DNA of 64,000 nucleotides from a bacterium UBP6_UBA1177 (GTDB lineage Bacteria > UBP6 > UBA1177). Below, in pieces: positions 34,167 to 43,434 of the stretch; the first letter of the stretch is position 1, and each line of letters starts with the position of its first letter. The notes beneath the pieces are model-generated. The model was not told the origin of the DNA. It saw nothing but the letters and a program-made list of their open reading frames with translations, and did no database searches. The translations under genes were made by a program, and so were the position numbers. The stretch spans positions 725 through 64,724 of the forward strand of contig DBYV01000012.1 in the NCBI GenBank assembly GCA_002310995.1, read 5' to 3'.

Positions 34167-36563
34167 TTAAATCCTCTTTTTAACGAAATAAACCATTGCC
34201 GAAAGAGCAAAAAAGTAGCAGAAAGCAGCAAGGACAAAAACAAATTTAAACCCGTAAATCATCGCAATCAATATTGAAATCACTGATGCAAGAATAGAAC
34301 CTACTCCGTTTGCACCGAAAGCCAAAGGAATAAAAAAAGACTTCTTTTCACCCGCCAGGAAAAGTGAAACAGGGAAAACAGTACCAGCAATAAAGCCGAG
34401 CGGCGCCATGAAAAGCACCGTAAAAAGAAGTTTTAATGTAAAGGCAAGTCCTGAGCAGAAAGCCATGAAATGCGGCACAAGAACTGCATACCCCAAAATC
34501 ATAAGCGGAAGAAATATCGCCAAAAAACCGAAAAACAGTTTTTCACCGCTCGCAATCAGTATTTTTTTACTGAAAAGCGATCCCAGCGCCGAAAAGACGA
34601 GCATGATTCCTATTGCAGTAGCTGCGGAAGTCGCAGGATCACCGAAAAGCAGGGTAAAATGCTGGATAAATGTCATTTCGATAAACATAAAACCAAATCC
34701 GAAAGCTGCAAAGGCAAGCATCTGAACAACAGGCAAATATCTTTTTTCATCTCTGGACATGAAAAATAGCGGTGAAACCAGTATTGAAAGCGACAAAAAC
34801 AGAAGCTGAACAAATGTCAGAAGCAAAACCGTGAGCTGGAAAGGACCACCGGCTAAACCAGTGCCCCAGATTTCCTGCGGAATTTCCCCGCCTCCTAATT
34901 TGAAGTAGTTGAAAAAGAATGGCCTGTCATCGTTTACCGGTTTGATATTAAAAGGATAATCCTCGATAAAAACATTCTCGGTCCCGTTTTCAAGTGATCT
35001 GAAATAATGAACAAAACCGCTGTTTATGAAATCCAGAGCCTGATTGCTTGAAAAGTTCACTCCTTTAACAATCGGATCGTAGTAAAGCTCTCCGGCAGAA
35101 AATCCTGGCGCATAAATTATCCGCAAGTTTTTCGTTTCAGCAACAATATCAGCGATTTCATTGAGTTCTGTCCATGTGTACGGACGTTTTTTAACGAGAA
35201 CGCTCGCCAAAATACCGTCACCGATAATCACAATGTTATTTTCAGGATGCTCATATCCCGCCTCTTTCAACACCAGAGAAGCAGTCACGGCAACTTTAAG
35301 AGTCTCTCGCGGAGGCCACAGCATCCACCTGATGACAGCAAGCGTTCCATCATCTTTCATACGATCAAAATAAGTCCGGAAAGCCTCTTTTGTGTAAAGA
35401 TAACTTTCGTTCATTATATAAGCGCCGTTCAAAAGCGCAGAGACAGTATCTGTGCCTGAAAGCTGAATAAGATCGTACTTTTTATCGGTTTTTCCCAAGA
35501 ATGCCCTGACTTCATCATGAACAACTGACACTTTTTCGTTTTGCAGGATGTCATATTTAAAAGTCGAGTATTTCCGTTTAGTTAAATCTATGACAGCATT
35601 GTTAACCTCAACAGATGTAACCGATTTTGCCTGCCAGAAAAGAGCTGCTGAAATATCAGTTGCCGAAAGTCCTGCAACAAAAACATCCGGGGCATAAAGC
35701 CCGAAATATCCTGCCGAATATAGCGAATAAACTATCTGTGAAGGCTCTTCCGAAAAGTCATATATGAGCGAGGCTGCATCGCCGTCGACAGTTATTATCC
35801 CTTTCTGCAATTTAAGCCAGTCGTTATGAAGCACATTTTCGTAAAAAGGGGCTATATCGACCCTGCCGGCACGGTTCCATCCTGTCATTTCCGATTTTGA
35901 AGGGGCCTGGCTCAGAATTTTTGAAGGAGCCGGGTTGAACACAAAAAGACTCTCTTTTAAAGGGAACAAAACAAGTGTGAGTGCAATAAGCACAGCTGAA
36001 ACAATTTTTCCGGCACTCCCCTTTTTAGCAGCGAAAGCAATAAAAAGAGAGGAGAGTGCAGCGCACAACATTGCTGTGACAAGCGCCCCTTCCATTCCGA
36101 GAGCTTCAAGCAGAGGAAGGGCCGAAAAACATCCTGCAACTGAACCCAGAACCGAAAAAAAGTAGCTTATATTCACGTTTTTGCTGTTGTTTTCAAAAAC
36201 CGCAAGAAGGATTAGTCCACCAAAAAAATGAGGTAGAAAAAGCAGTATGTAATCAAAAAAGAGGAAAACTATCATAAAAAGTTTATTAGGCATCATCGGA
36301 TCTAGTGTAATCCGCGAAGTCAAAGCAAAGGCAAACGGAATCGAAAGAACAAACAAAACAGAGGCTGTCCAAATAAACCTTTCATAATTTTTCAAACTTT
36401 TTTTAACGGCAAGAACCGTTCCTGCAGCGGCATATCCCGTCAAGGCCACGGCAACCACCATGTATGTCATATGATGCCACGACGTAAACGAAAATATCCT
36501 CGTTTGGAGAACTTCCAGCGCGAAAAGCACTGCGGAAATCAAAAAAACTGCCGGAAAAATCAT
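34167..36563 (-). CDS. Membrane protein with spermidine-synthase-like domain
   Basis: Protein of 798 residues. About six transmembrane helices fill residues 1-210, a soluble domain spans about 230-560, and about six more helices follow. The soluble part has the order of a spermidine synthase fold: beta strand VFVAGLSATDISAALFW, then VEVNNAVID (the SAM-type ribose Glu), then KYDLIQLSGTDT. The Gly-rich loop GGGDGG is replaced by AGLSATD and the Asp of the catalytic DSTDP by Ser-Gly, so normal aminopropyl transfer is unlikely. The role is unknown; membrane-linked transfer or transport is inference. It has its own promoter (TTGCGC-16-TATAAT) and GGAGGAG before the ATG. Confidence 0.75.
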   Translation of the reverse strand: MIFPAVFLISAVLFALEVLQTRIFSFTSWHHMTYMVVAVALTGYAAAGTVLAVKKSLKNYERFIWTASVLFVLSIPFAFALTSRITLDPMMPNKLFMIVFLFFDYILLFLPHFFGGLILLAVFENNSKNVNISYFFSVLGSVAGCFSALPLLEALGMEGALVTAMLCAALSSLFIAFAAKKGSAGKIVSAVLIALTLVLFPLKESLFVFNPAPSKILSQAPSKSEMTGWNRAGRVDIAPFYENVLHNDWLKLQKGIITVDGDAASLIYDFSEEPSQIVYSLYSAGYFGLYAPDVFVAGLSATDISAALFWQAKSVTSVEVNNAVIDLTKRKYSTFKYDILQNEKVSVVHDEVRAFLGKTDKKYDLIQLSGTDTVSALLNGAYIMNESYLYTKEAFRTYFDRMKDDGTLAVIRWMLWPPRETLKVAVTASLVLKEAGYEHPENNIVIIGDGILASVLVKKRPYTWTELNEIADIVAETKNLRIIYAPGFSAGELYYDPIVKGVNFSSNQALDFINSGFVHYFRSLENGTENVFIEDYPFNIKPVNDDRPFFFNYFKLGGGEIPQEIWGTGLAGGPFQLTVLLLTFVQLLFLSLSILVSPLFFMSRDEKRYLPVVQMLAFAAFGFGFMFIEMTFIQHFTLLFGDPATSAATAIGIMLVFSALGSLFSKKILIASGEKLFFGFLAIFLPLMILGYAVLVPHFMAFCSGLAFTLKLLFTVLFMAPLGFIAGTVFPVSLFLAGEKKSFFIPLAFGANGVGSILASVISILIAMIYGFKFVFVLAAFCYFFALSAMVYFVKKRI

Positions 36564-36596
36564 TGTTCACTCCTCCGATGGACACAAAAACGAAGG

Positions 36597-36624
36597 ATTA
36601 TAGTTATTTTTTAAACAGGCGCAA
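36597..36624 (-). promoter_or_regulatory. Promoter of the spermidine-synthase-like membrane protein gene
   Basis: Minus-strand TTGCGC (36619-36624), 16 bases, TATAAT (36597-36602), followed by CCTTCG. Confidence 0.65.
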
Positions 36625-36665
36625 AAAATGAGTTTAGCGGAACAATCAGAAAAAGCAGAATGTTT

Positions 36666-38552
36666 TTAATTCATCCACTTTTTGACGTCGTTCAGGAATT
36701 TTTCAGGCTGATTTACAGAAACGCTGTGGGAACTTTCAGGATAGAACGGAAATGTGACAGTTGCCGACTCTCCGTCTTTGAAATGAACGGTGAACGACTC
36801 GTCGCCGGTTTCGACGCTTGAAACATTGCTGAACTTTTTAGCAGCTTCGGGAGTTGCTTCTGCATAAAGGATTATATCTTCTTCCGCCTTAGTGATGAAA
36901 GTTTTTGCGGTTCTTATGTTTTCAAGGAACATTTCGCCGTTCACATCGTCGTAAGGATCTACGGAAGCATCGTAAAATGTTGAAAGTATCGTGTCGTTGG
37001 TATCGACATAGTATTCGTCGTATTGCGGAAGGGTGCCGAAAACGCTTTCTAAATCGCCGGTTGAAAGCGGATGCGCGTTGCGCTGCTCAATACGTGCCTT
37101 CAAAATGATTTTTACGCTTTCTGGAACATTCTCGAGTTTATCTAAATCTGCGATATTTCTAGAATATTCGCTTACGTTTTTGTATCTGAACGCGCCGGTT
37201 CTGTTCGCCGCATAAAGATTTTCTATTTTGGTAGGATCATTCATTATGAACTGTTTGAACATCGTGAACTGAAGCATTTTCGCGATGCCGTAATCGGTGT
37301 AGTCGAAAAGCCAGTTGTATTCTCTGCGATAGGAATAGATGTCGCGTCCGGCATTTCGGACGTAATTTACAGCTCTGTTATATTTGTCGCAGTTCCACGA
37401 AGAGCCGCATGGCGAGTATTTTTTACCTGTTTCCTGCTGAATCGTGTAAAGCGGACTATTACTCTTTTCAAGAACTTCTCCGATAGCATCCAACTGCTGC
37501 TGTCCCATGGCTAGCGGCTGGATCATGATCTGTCTGCCGAACTGCTTTGCAACTACTTCTGTCGAAGGCATTCCTGTTACCGTTGAATCGATTCCCTGGA
37601 AATGGGCGGCAATCTCGTTGAAAAGCGCCTGATCGTAGAATACTCTGTTCTTCTGAGCGTAGTCGGCTACATTGAGCAGAATGTTTATCACAGCAGTCGT
37701 TCTTGTTCCGCCGTAGCTTTCACCCGCGAGAACGACCGGATTCGACTTTATTTTCGGATGAGTTTCCAGAAAGCGGAGAATTACGCGGATGAAGTCGGCC
37801 GCATCAACGAAAACGTTGAAATTGGCAGTCGAAAAATAGTTGGAACGGGCGCTGCTGCTGGAAGGATTGTCAACTATGCCGTAGGAAAATCCGGTCTGGC
37901 GTGCATCGATGTAAAGAAGGTTGCCGAGCTTGTTCCAGTTCCACTGGTTGTCCGCAACACCTTCGCCTGCAAACGCCTGATCTGCCGTTTTTCTGGAGGT
38001 GTTGTAGAGGAAAATAAGCGATGAAGAAGAGCCCGGACCGCCGTTGTACAGAACAAAAAGCGGTTTATCCTGCGGATTTTCGTCCGCCGGCTGGAAATCG
38101 TACCAGATTTTCGCCCTGCCGCTTTTATTGCTTTTGTTGCTGAGAGTGTAGCTGATTTCCTCCAGATCGATGAAGCCAGATTCATAGTCGAGACTTTCGA
38201 CAATAACAACAGGATCATCATCGGTTTCAGTATCACTGTTGTCTGTATCGTTGCCGCCTGTCTGTTCAGAATCGTTTTCATTTTGTTCGGAAGTATCGCT
38301 GTCGTCGGTAGAATTACCGCTATCAGGCCAGACATTGTCCGAATCACCGGCAGAATCAGAAGAATCCGCATCGTTATCGAAAAGAGAATCGCCAGAATCG
38401 TCGGCTGTATCAGTAGCGTCTGTATCATCATCCGTTTTATCACTATCCTCATAACCTGCATCCGGGCTTTTAAGTATTTGTCTCCCTGAATCACAGGAAA
38501 CAGCCATGAGCACCACGCAAAACAGCGCGAAAACAACAAAAATCTTTTTCAT
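36666..38552 (-). CDS. Serine carboxypeptidase (S10)-like lipoprotein
   Basis: Exported protein of 628 residues. The signal peptide ends in lipobox AVSC (Cys20). An acidic Asp/Ser/Thr linker (residues 28-115) precedes an alpha/beta hydrolase. Visible are the oxyanion NGGPGSSS near 170, LLYIDARQTGFSYG, nucleophile Ser279 in AGESYGG, and a C-terminal SSHSVSVNQPEKFL that fits the His region. I do not see the usual GDxD motif with the third catalytic Asp, so activity is uncertain. Cleavage of C-terminal residues from peptides is the family role. It has its own TTGCCA-16-TATAAT promoter. Confidence 0.88.
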   Translation of the reverse strand: MKKIFVVFALFCVVLMAVSCDSGRQILKSPDAGYEDSDKTDDDTDATDTADDSGDSLFDNDADSSDSAGDSDNVWPDSGNSTDDSDTSEQNENDSEQTGGNDTDNSDTETDDDPVVIVESLDYESGFIDLEEISYTLSNKSNKSGRAKIWYDFQPADENPQDKPLFVLYNGGPGSSSSLIFLYNTSRKTADQAFAGEGVADNQWNWNKLGNLLYIDARQTGFSYGIVDNPSSSSARSNYFSTANFNVFVDAADFIRVILRFLETHPKIKSNPVVLAGESYGGTRTTAVINILLNVADYAQKNRVFYDQALFNEIAAHFQGIDSTVTGMPSTEVVAKQFGRQIMIQPLAMGQQQLDAIGEVLEKSNSPLYTIQQETGKKYSPCGSSWNCDKYNRAVNYVRNAGRDIYSYRREYNWLFDYTDYGIAKMLQFTMFKQFIMNDPTKIENLYAANRTGAFRYKNVSEYSRNIADLDKLENVPESVKIILKARIEQRNAHPLSTGDLESVFGTLPQYDEYYVDTNDTILSTFYDASVDPYDDVNGEMFLENIRTAKTFITKAEEDIILYAEATPEAAKKFSNVSSVETGDESFTVHFKDGESATVTFPFYPESSHSVSVNQPEKFLNDVKKWMN

Positions 38553-38578
38553 TTAAGTCCTCCAAAACAAAACGGTAA

Positions 38579-38606
38579 ATTATAATAATGCTGGAATTTT
38601 TGGCAA
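38579..38606 (-). promoter_or_regulatory. Promoter of the S10-like lipoprotein gene
   Basis: Minus-strand TTGCCA (38601-38606), 16 bases, TATAAT (38579-38584), followed by TTACCG. The 40-bp repeat begins 14 bases upstream. Confidence 0.65.
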
Positions 38607-38619
38607 GATGCTGTTTTTT

Positions 38620-38659
38620 CGCCGCCGCTAATTTTGTGTCGATATTTCGAAATTTCGAC
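38620..38659. repeat. Dispersed 40-bp intergenic repeat, copy 2
   Basis: Begins CGCCGCCGCT and ends GTCGATATTTCG-A-AATTTCGAC; 35 of 40 bases agree with 8969-9008. It sits between two divergent lipoprotein promoters. TCGAAATTTCGA inside it is a perfect palindrome. Confidence 0.75.
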
Positions 38660-38666
38660 AATTTTT

Positions 38667-38694
38667 TTGCTTTCCAGAATCTTTTCTTTATAAC
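38667..38694 (+). promoter_or_regulatory. Promoter of the DUF1566 lipoprotein gene
   Basis: TTGCTT (38667-38672), 16 bases, TATAAC (38689-38694), followed by CCCGAA. Confidence 0.55.
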
Positions 38695-38733
38695 CCCGAA
38701 ATAGTGACAAGATTTTTGTTTATGGAGACAATC

Positions 38734-40041
38734 ATGAAAAAATTCAACCTGATTTTCATTCTGGTTTTATCTGTTTTTCTTGTTTTTTCCTGCTCGTCTA
38801 AAGATGACGAAAAAGAAGAACTTGCAGACACCGACAGCAACGCGGTGCAGGACGCTGATAGTAGCGGCGACACACAGCCTGATGAAACCGCAAACAATGA
38901 TGACAAAAACGACACAGTGTCAGAATATGACGATTCCGACACTTCGGATACCGGTATAACGGATAACGATATTCCGGACACAGAAGATGATCCAGACACA
39001 ACGCCGGAACAACCTGACGACACTGACCCGACCGAAGAGCCTGATGACGATGCCGACACCGATCCAACTGATGATTCTGACACAGATACCAACGATGACG
39101 ATCAGGAAACCATAATTCCCAATATCCCCGTCGTTTTCGGCAACATCTGCACAGGCCAGACCAAATGCTATGACGAATCAGCCGAAATCACCTGCCCGGA
39201 TGAGGGCGAAGCGTTCTTCGGACAGGATGCGCAGTATGCAGAAAAAGGCGAATGCATTCCGCAGAAATTCACGGTCAAAGGCTCGGGAGACGAAAAAATC
39301 GTCTTTGACGAAAACCTCAAACTTGAATGGCAGCAGAAGATTCCTGAAGGCGAATTTGACTGGCAGAGTGCCGCAAATTACTGCGGACAAGAATATGCGG
39401 GAAGTTACGGCTGGCGGCTTCCCACACCGAAAGAACTTCTTTCGATTGCTGACAACGGCAAATTTGATCCTGCAATAAATACAGATTATTTCCCCGGCAC
39501 GCCCGACGAATGGTTCTGGACCTCAGCCGATTTCGCTTCAACTGCCGATGCAGACCAGAACAAAGCATGGTTTGTCCGCTTCGACAAAGGCTTTTTGAGC
39601 CACAAAGCCAAAACCGAAAGCGAAAAGATGCATGTTCGCTGCGTCCGCGGCACAACTCTGCCTGACGGAGAGTTTGAAACCCGGACAATCGGCGAAGACG
39701 AAGTCGTCAAAGATTCAGTCACAGGACTAATGTGGCAGAAAACCTACAAAGACGGCGTGAAAAAATTCGCCGACGCCCTTTCAACCTGCGAAAACCTTGA
39801 CTACGCCGGCTTTACAGACTGGCGGCTTCCTAACAAAAACGAACTTGCCTCAATCGCAAACTACGCCAAATACCGCCCCGCGTCAGACTTTCCTGACATG
39901 CCGAACCGCTCCTTCCGCACTTCAACTACCGATGCAAAAAGCAGTAAAAACGCATGGTACATCCTTTTCAGCGAAAGCGGCATAAATTTCGGCGGCAAAT
40001 CAAATTCAGACATAGTCCGCTGCGTCCGCAGAGGCGAATAA
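38734..40041 (+). CDS. Lipoprotein with two DUF1566 (Lcl-type) domains
   Basis: Exported protein of 435 residues. The start is ATG 38734 with GGAG eight bases before; earlier in-frame ATGs lack a site. Lipobox VFSC (Cys19) is followed by about 110 residues of Asp/Thr/Glu linker with triplets like DTD. Two DUF1566 domains follow. The second is clear: TGLMWQK, CENLDYAGFTDWRLPNKNELASIA, VRCVRRG. The first has LKLEWQQ, WRLPTPKELLSIA and VRCVRG. Some DUF1566 members are adhesins; here ligand binding is inference. A CTGQTKCYDES segment before it also occurs in the lipoprotein at 62968. Confidence 0.9.
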   Translation: MKKFNLIFILVLSVFLVFSCSSKDDEKEELADTDSNAVQDADSSGDTQPDETANNDDKNDTVSEYDDSDTSDTGITDNDIPDTEDDPDTTPEQPDDTDPTEEPDDDADTDPTDDSDTDTNDDDQETIIPNIPVVFGNICTGQTKCYDESAEITCPDEGEAFFGQDAQYAEKGECIPQKFTVKGSGDEKIVFDENLKLEWQQKIPEGEFDWQSAANYCGQEYAGSYGWRLPTPKELLSIADNGKFDPAINTDYFPGTPDEWFWTSADFASTADADQNKAWFVRFDKGFLSHKAKTESEKMHVRCVRGTTLPDGEFETRTIGEDEVVKDSVTGLMWQKTYKDGVKKFADALSTCENLDYAGFTDWRLPNKNELASIANYAKYRPASDFPDMPNRSFRTSTTDAKSSKNAWYILFSESGINFGGKSNSDIVRCVRRGE

Positions 40042-40108
40042 AAACAGGTTCGCTTTCATTCCATTTTCTATTGTCGATAAAAGATATTTTGAATAATTTG
40101 TGAAATGA

Positions 40109-42382
40109 TTATTTGCAGTCTGTGGAATAAGTTATTTCTGTAGCCGTGCCGTTAAGGCCGTTCGGAGACGAATCGTCTGCATTGCCGCTGAAATCCCAGA
40201 AAGCGATCGTATCATTGTCTGCACTGAGCACACTAGGAGTGAAGTCTGCCGAATATTTCGTGGTATTCGAAATCTTTATTGCATCGATAAGGCCTTTGAA
40301 ATAAAGATCAGTGCCGCTAATAAGGGGTTGGTCATAATAATAACCGATTTTAAGTGCGCTGGAGACTGTTCTCGGAGTGCGCTCACTGCTGCTGGTCTTT
40401 TCGCCTGCCAGTTTTCCGTTTATATAAAGACGAAGCAGGGATGTTCCGTTATCTACATGATAAGAAAGTGCAATATGATTCCAGTCTTCTTTGATCGGTG
40501 AATCAGCATCTGTATTCTGGTATTTGATTTCAGCACTAAGATCTGCGGAGCTGCTGTAATAAAAACCGCCGTACATATTGTAATAAGTATTTGAATCAGA
40601 CGTTGTCTTGTAGAAACCGGTCAGAAAATATCCGTCACCCTTCCTTAGAATCGGAGTTTTTTTGTAAGTTGATGTCGGGAGATTACTCATATCCTGCTTT
40701 ACCCAGGCTTCAATCGTCCAAGCCTGTCCGAGATTCAGCAGATCGTTGTCTGCAATTTCGATTTTGGATTTCTCTCCGTTAAAAACTGCGGAACAGAGAG
40801 GTTTGCACTCGTCACCTTCCGATCCGTCAGGACGGGCGTTTGAAACACATTTGTACTGGCACGGCTCAGGTTCTCCGTCTCCGTAATGTGTCGTATATGC
40901 AGGTCCCGGCATCCATGCTCCTGCTTCAACATCGTAATATACGTCGTAGCTCGAATCACCGTTCCATTCGGAATGTGCAGGCTTAGCATCGCATTTCTTT
41001 GTTTTGTAGCAGTTCTGCGCTGAAGAATCCCACGTTCCGCCTGCGCTGGCACATTTTTCTTCGTCGGACAGTGGTGTCTGATCTTCGTCATTCGTCGGAT
41101 TTTCAGAATCTGAATCATCATCATTCACTGGGTTTTCCGAATCTGAATCATCATCAATATCTGTGTCTGCTGCATCTTCATCGGGATTCGTATCAATAGG
41201 ATCGTTAGGATCTGTCTGGTTCGTTGAACCGTTGACAAGCGTTGTTACGAAATCCTTGCCTGCCTGCTGCATTCTTGCGAAATCGCTACCGAGAGATGTC
41301 GTGCAGTCAAGAACTAGCATTATCAGCGCACTGTTCTTATCCTCCGTGATAGTGCTCGAACTTGCAGGATTGAACTCAGACTCTTTGTCCCAGCCACCGG
41401 TACTGGTCTCTTTCCACAACATTATTCTGCTGATGTCAGCATCCGACACAGGAGTGTTACCGTCATCGTATTTAAGGTCTTCAAACACGAAATGGTAGTA
41501 TGCCCCGTCCGGAGAACCGGTCGATACTGTAGTCTGGCTGCTTAAACCGTGGTATGTGATATCTTCAAGAGTTCTTCCCTCGGAGCGGTGGTAGGTAGCT
41601 TCAATGTAGAGGTCAGAATCTGTAGCCGTATCTGAATTGTCGAATGTGAAGCGCAGATGCTGGCCGTCATCGTAACCGCCGGGCACTTTAATATCCAGGT
41701 TTACCGTTTTGGAAACTGAATAAAGGGCTTCGGCTATTGCCTTGAAATGCTCCATAGCTTCTTCCATGTCAGAAACCTGAAAAACATTTTCGTCACTGCT
41801 TGCCAACTTTTTCAGCGTTTCAGCAAATGCAACCTCGTCGGTGACATCCTTGCCCTTAAGGCCGATGGTGTAAGCAGCTACGTTTAATCCGTGTATTTTA
41901 TCGTTTGCAATCATCTCATGAAGTGCGTCTCTGTATGCGGCTGTGCTGTCGTAGTTCCCGGGATTATAGTCGTCGTTGGCAAGCGATATATTGTCGAGTC
42001 CGTCGGTAAATGTGACCAGAGCTACATTTTTTAGCTTTTCGGGAACGGGGTAGCTACGCATCATTTCCAGCGCGGTATAGTCGGCAAAGTAGAGAGCTGT
42101 GCCGTCGCCGGATGTGAGGTCATCAATAAAACTTTTGTAACTGCTTTCAGTTGAGTTGTCCAACAGACCGATTTCCCTGGTATATTGCGATTCGTTGAAT
42201 CCGATAATCCCGAAGTAAATTCCCTCGTTTCCAGCAGCAGTATCGCCCGTATCAGTCTTGGTGTCATCGTCAGTCACTGTGTCGCCCGAGTCTGCTTCGT
42301 CATATTTATTCTTTGAACCGCCGCACGAAACGACAAAAATCAAAACGGAAAAAATTGCAAAATAAACTAAAAATTTTTTCAT
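40109..42382 (-). CDS. Lipoprotein with VWA-like and LamG-like domains
   Basis: Exported protein of 757 residues. The start is ATG 42382 after GGAGGAGGC; an earlier TTG overlaps that site. Lipobox VVSC is near residue 20. Residues about 50-230 match the later half of a von Willebrand A domain (LVTFTDGLDNISL, AYTIGLKG, and a DMEEAMEHFKAIA tail). The first metal-site strand is not in its usual place, but LVLDCTTSLGSDFARM occurs later, near residue 380, possibly a permuted VWA. An Asp-rich linker, a Cys-rich segment and a LamG-like sandwich (FNGEKSKIEIADN, WTIEAWVKQD) follow. Adhesion is a guess from domain type. Confidence 0.82.
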   Translation of the reverse strand: MKKFLVYFAIFSVLIFVVSCGGSKNKYDEADSGDTVTDDDTKTDTGDTAAGNEGIYFGIIGFNESQYTREIGLLDNSTESSYKSFIDDLTSGDGTALYFADYTALEMMRSYPVPEKLKNVALVTFTDGLDNISLANDDYNPGNYDSTAAYRDALHEMIANDKIHGLNVAAYTIGLKGKDVTDEVAFAETLKKLASSDENVFQVSDMEEAMEHFKAIAEALYSVSKTVNLDIKVPGGYDDGQHLRFTFDNSDTATDSDLYIEATYHRSEGRTLEDITYHGLSSQTTVSTGSPDGAYYHFVFEDLKYDDGNTPVSDADISRIMLWKETSTGGWDKESEFNPASSSTITEDKNSALIMLVLDCTTSLGSDFARMQQAGKDFVTTLVNGSTNQTDPNDPIDTNPDEDAADTDIDDDSDSENPVNDDDSDSENPTNDEDQTPLSDEEKCASAGGTWDSSAQNCYKTKKCDAKPAHSEWNGDSSYDVYYDVEAGAWMPGPAYTTHYGDGEPEPCQYKCVSNARPDGSEGDECKPLCSAVFNGEKSKIEIADNDLLNLGQAWTIEAWVKQDMSNLPTSTYKKTPILRKGDGYFLTGFYKTTSDSNTYYNMYGGFYYSSSADLSAEIKYQNTDADSPIKEDWNHIALSYHVDNGTSLLRLYINGKLAGEKTSSSERTPRTVSSALKIGYYYDQPLISGTDLYFKGLIDAIKISNTTKYSADFTPSVLSADNDTIAFWDFSGNADDSSPNGLNGTATEITYSTDCK

Positions 42383-42408
42383 TTTTGCCTCCTCCAAAAA
42401 ACCGCAGT

Positions 42409-42436
42409 ATTTTAGGTATTATCATCAAAAGTGCAA
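42409..42436 (-). promoter_or_regulatory. Promoter of the VWA/LamG lipoprotein gene
   Basis: Minus-strand TTGCAC (42431-42436), 16 bases, TAAAAT (42409-42414), followed by ACTGCGG. Confidence 0.55.
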
Positions 42437-42529
42437 GTTTTCACAAGATGTTTTGATTAAATTCAATATGACGGAAATTTGCGCGCGAGCCGCGTGCTCT
42501 CCGACAATCATAAACCGATGTGGGCGGCT

Positions 42530-43399
42530 TTATTTCCAGATCTTTTCAGAAACTATAGCACCTGTTCCGAGAAGTAACATTACGAATCCGGCGATGAAAT
42601 ATGCCGAAAGTTTTTCACCGAGAAAAACGACCGCGAAAACAGTTGCAACTGCCGGTTTCAGCATGAAAATAAGCGATGAACTGACTGGCGAATATTTCTT
42701 GATCGTCGCCAGAAATGTGACGTAACCCAGGCCCGTGACGATGAAACCGAGATAAACAAAGGCAATCAGTTTTGCGTAATCTTTAAAGAAAACCGGATTT
42801 AGAGCTAAACTTTTTCCTGTAAGTGCCATAAAGATCGAAAGCGAGACTATTCCGAAGAAAAACGACACCAGATTTACCGAAAACGGCTTTATCTTAGAGA
42901 CCGTTTTTTTGCTGAGGACCGTGAATCCGGCAAAAATCACAGCCGCAGAAACAGCATAAATCGCGCCGTAGTTCAGTTTGAAGCCTTTTTCCCACATGAT
43001 TACGAATATCGCGGCGACACCGATCAAAAGTCCTACGATTTTTCTAGCGCTGATTTTTTCGTAACCTGCGATCGAAGAAATTATCATGACAAAAAGCGGG
43101 TTCGAGCAGAAAATCGCCGCCGCCGTCGCCGGGGTGCTCTCCTTTACGGCAAACTGAAGGAGGCTCATTGCAAGAAAAGCGTTCAGAAAACCGAGCAGAA
43201 ACAGGAAAAACCAGTCGCTTTTCGAGAATCCGGCAATTTCAGCAAAACGTTTTTTCATGCCGGGATAAAACAGGAAAAAAACAAATCCCATTGAAAAGCG
43301 CCAGAAAGTGAGGGCGAACGGGTCGATGTAAGGCATTAGCGGTTTCGAGACAACTTCAAGTGACGCGAAAATGAGAAGTGTGAGAATAAAGAAAATCAT
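42530..43399 (-). CDS. DMT-superfamily (EamA) transporter
   Basis: Inner-membrane protein of 289 residues with ten predicted helices in two EamA repeats (start VSKPLMPYIDPFALTFWRF, and VNLVSFFFGIVSLSIFM in the second). Family members export amino acids or metabolites, or import sugars; the substrate cannot be read. It starts 35 bases after the P-loop gene, so they are probably cotranscribed. No good Shine-Dalgarno stands before the ATG. Confidence 0.88.
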   Translation of the reverse strand: MIFFILTLLIFASLEVVSKPLMPYIDPFALTFWRFSMGFVFFLFYPGMKKRFAEIAGFSKSDWFFLFLLGFLNAFLAMSLLQFAVKESTPATAAAIFCSNPLFVMIISSIAGYEKISARKIVGLLIGVAAIFVIMWEKGFKLNYGAIYAVSAAVIFAGFTVLSKKTVSKIKPFSVNLVSFFFGIVSLSIFMALTGKSLALNPVFFKDYAKLIAFVYLGFIVTGLGYVTFLATIKKYSPVSSSLIFMLKPAVATVFAVVFLGEKLSAYFIAGFVMLLLGTGAIVSEKIWK

Positions 43400-43434
43400 G
43401 GTTTTAAAAGATTATAAGTTTTTAAGATCACTAG

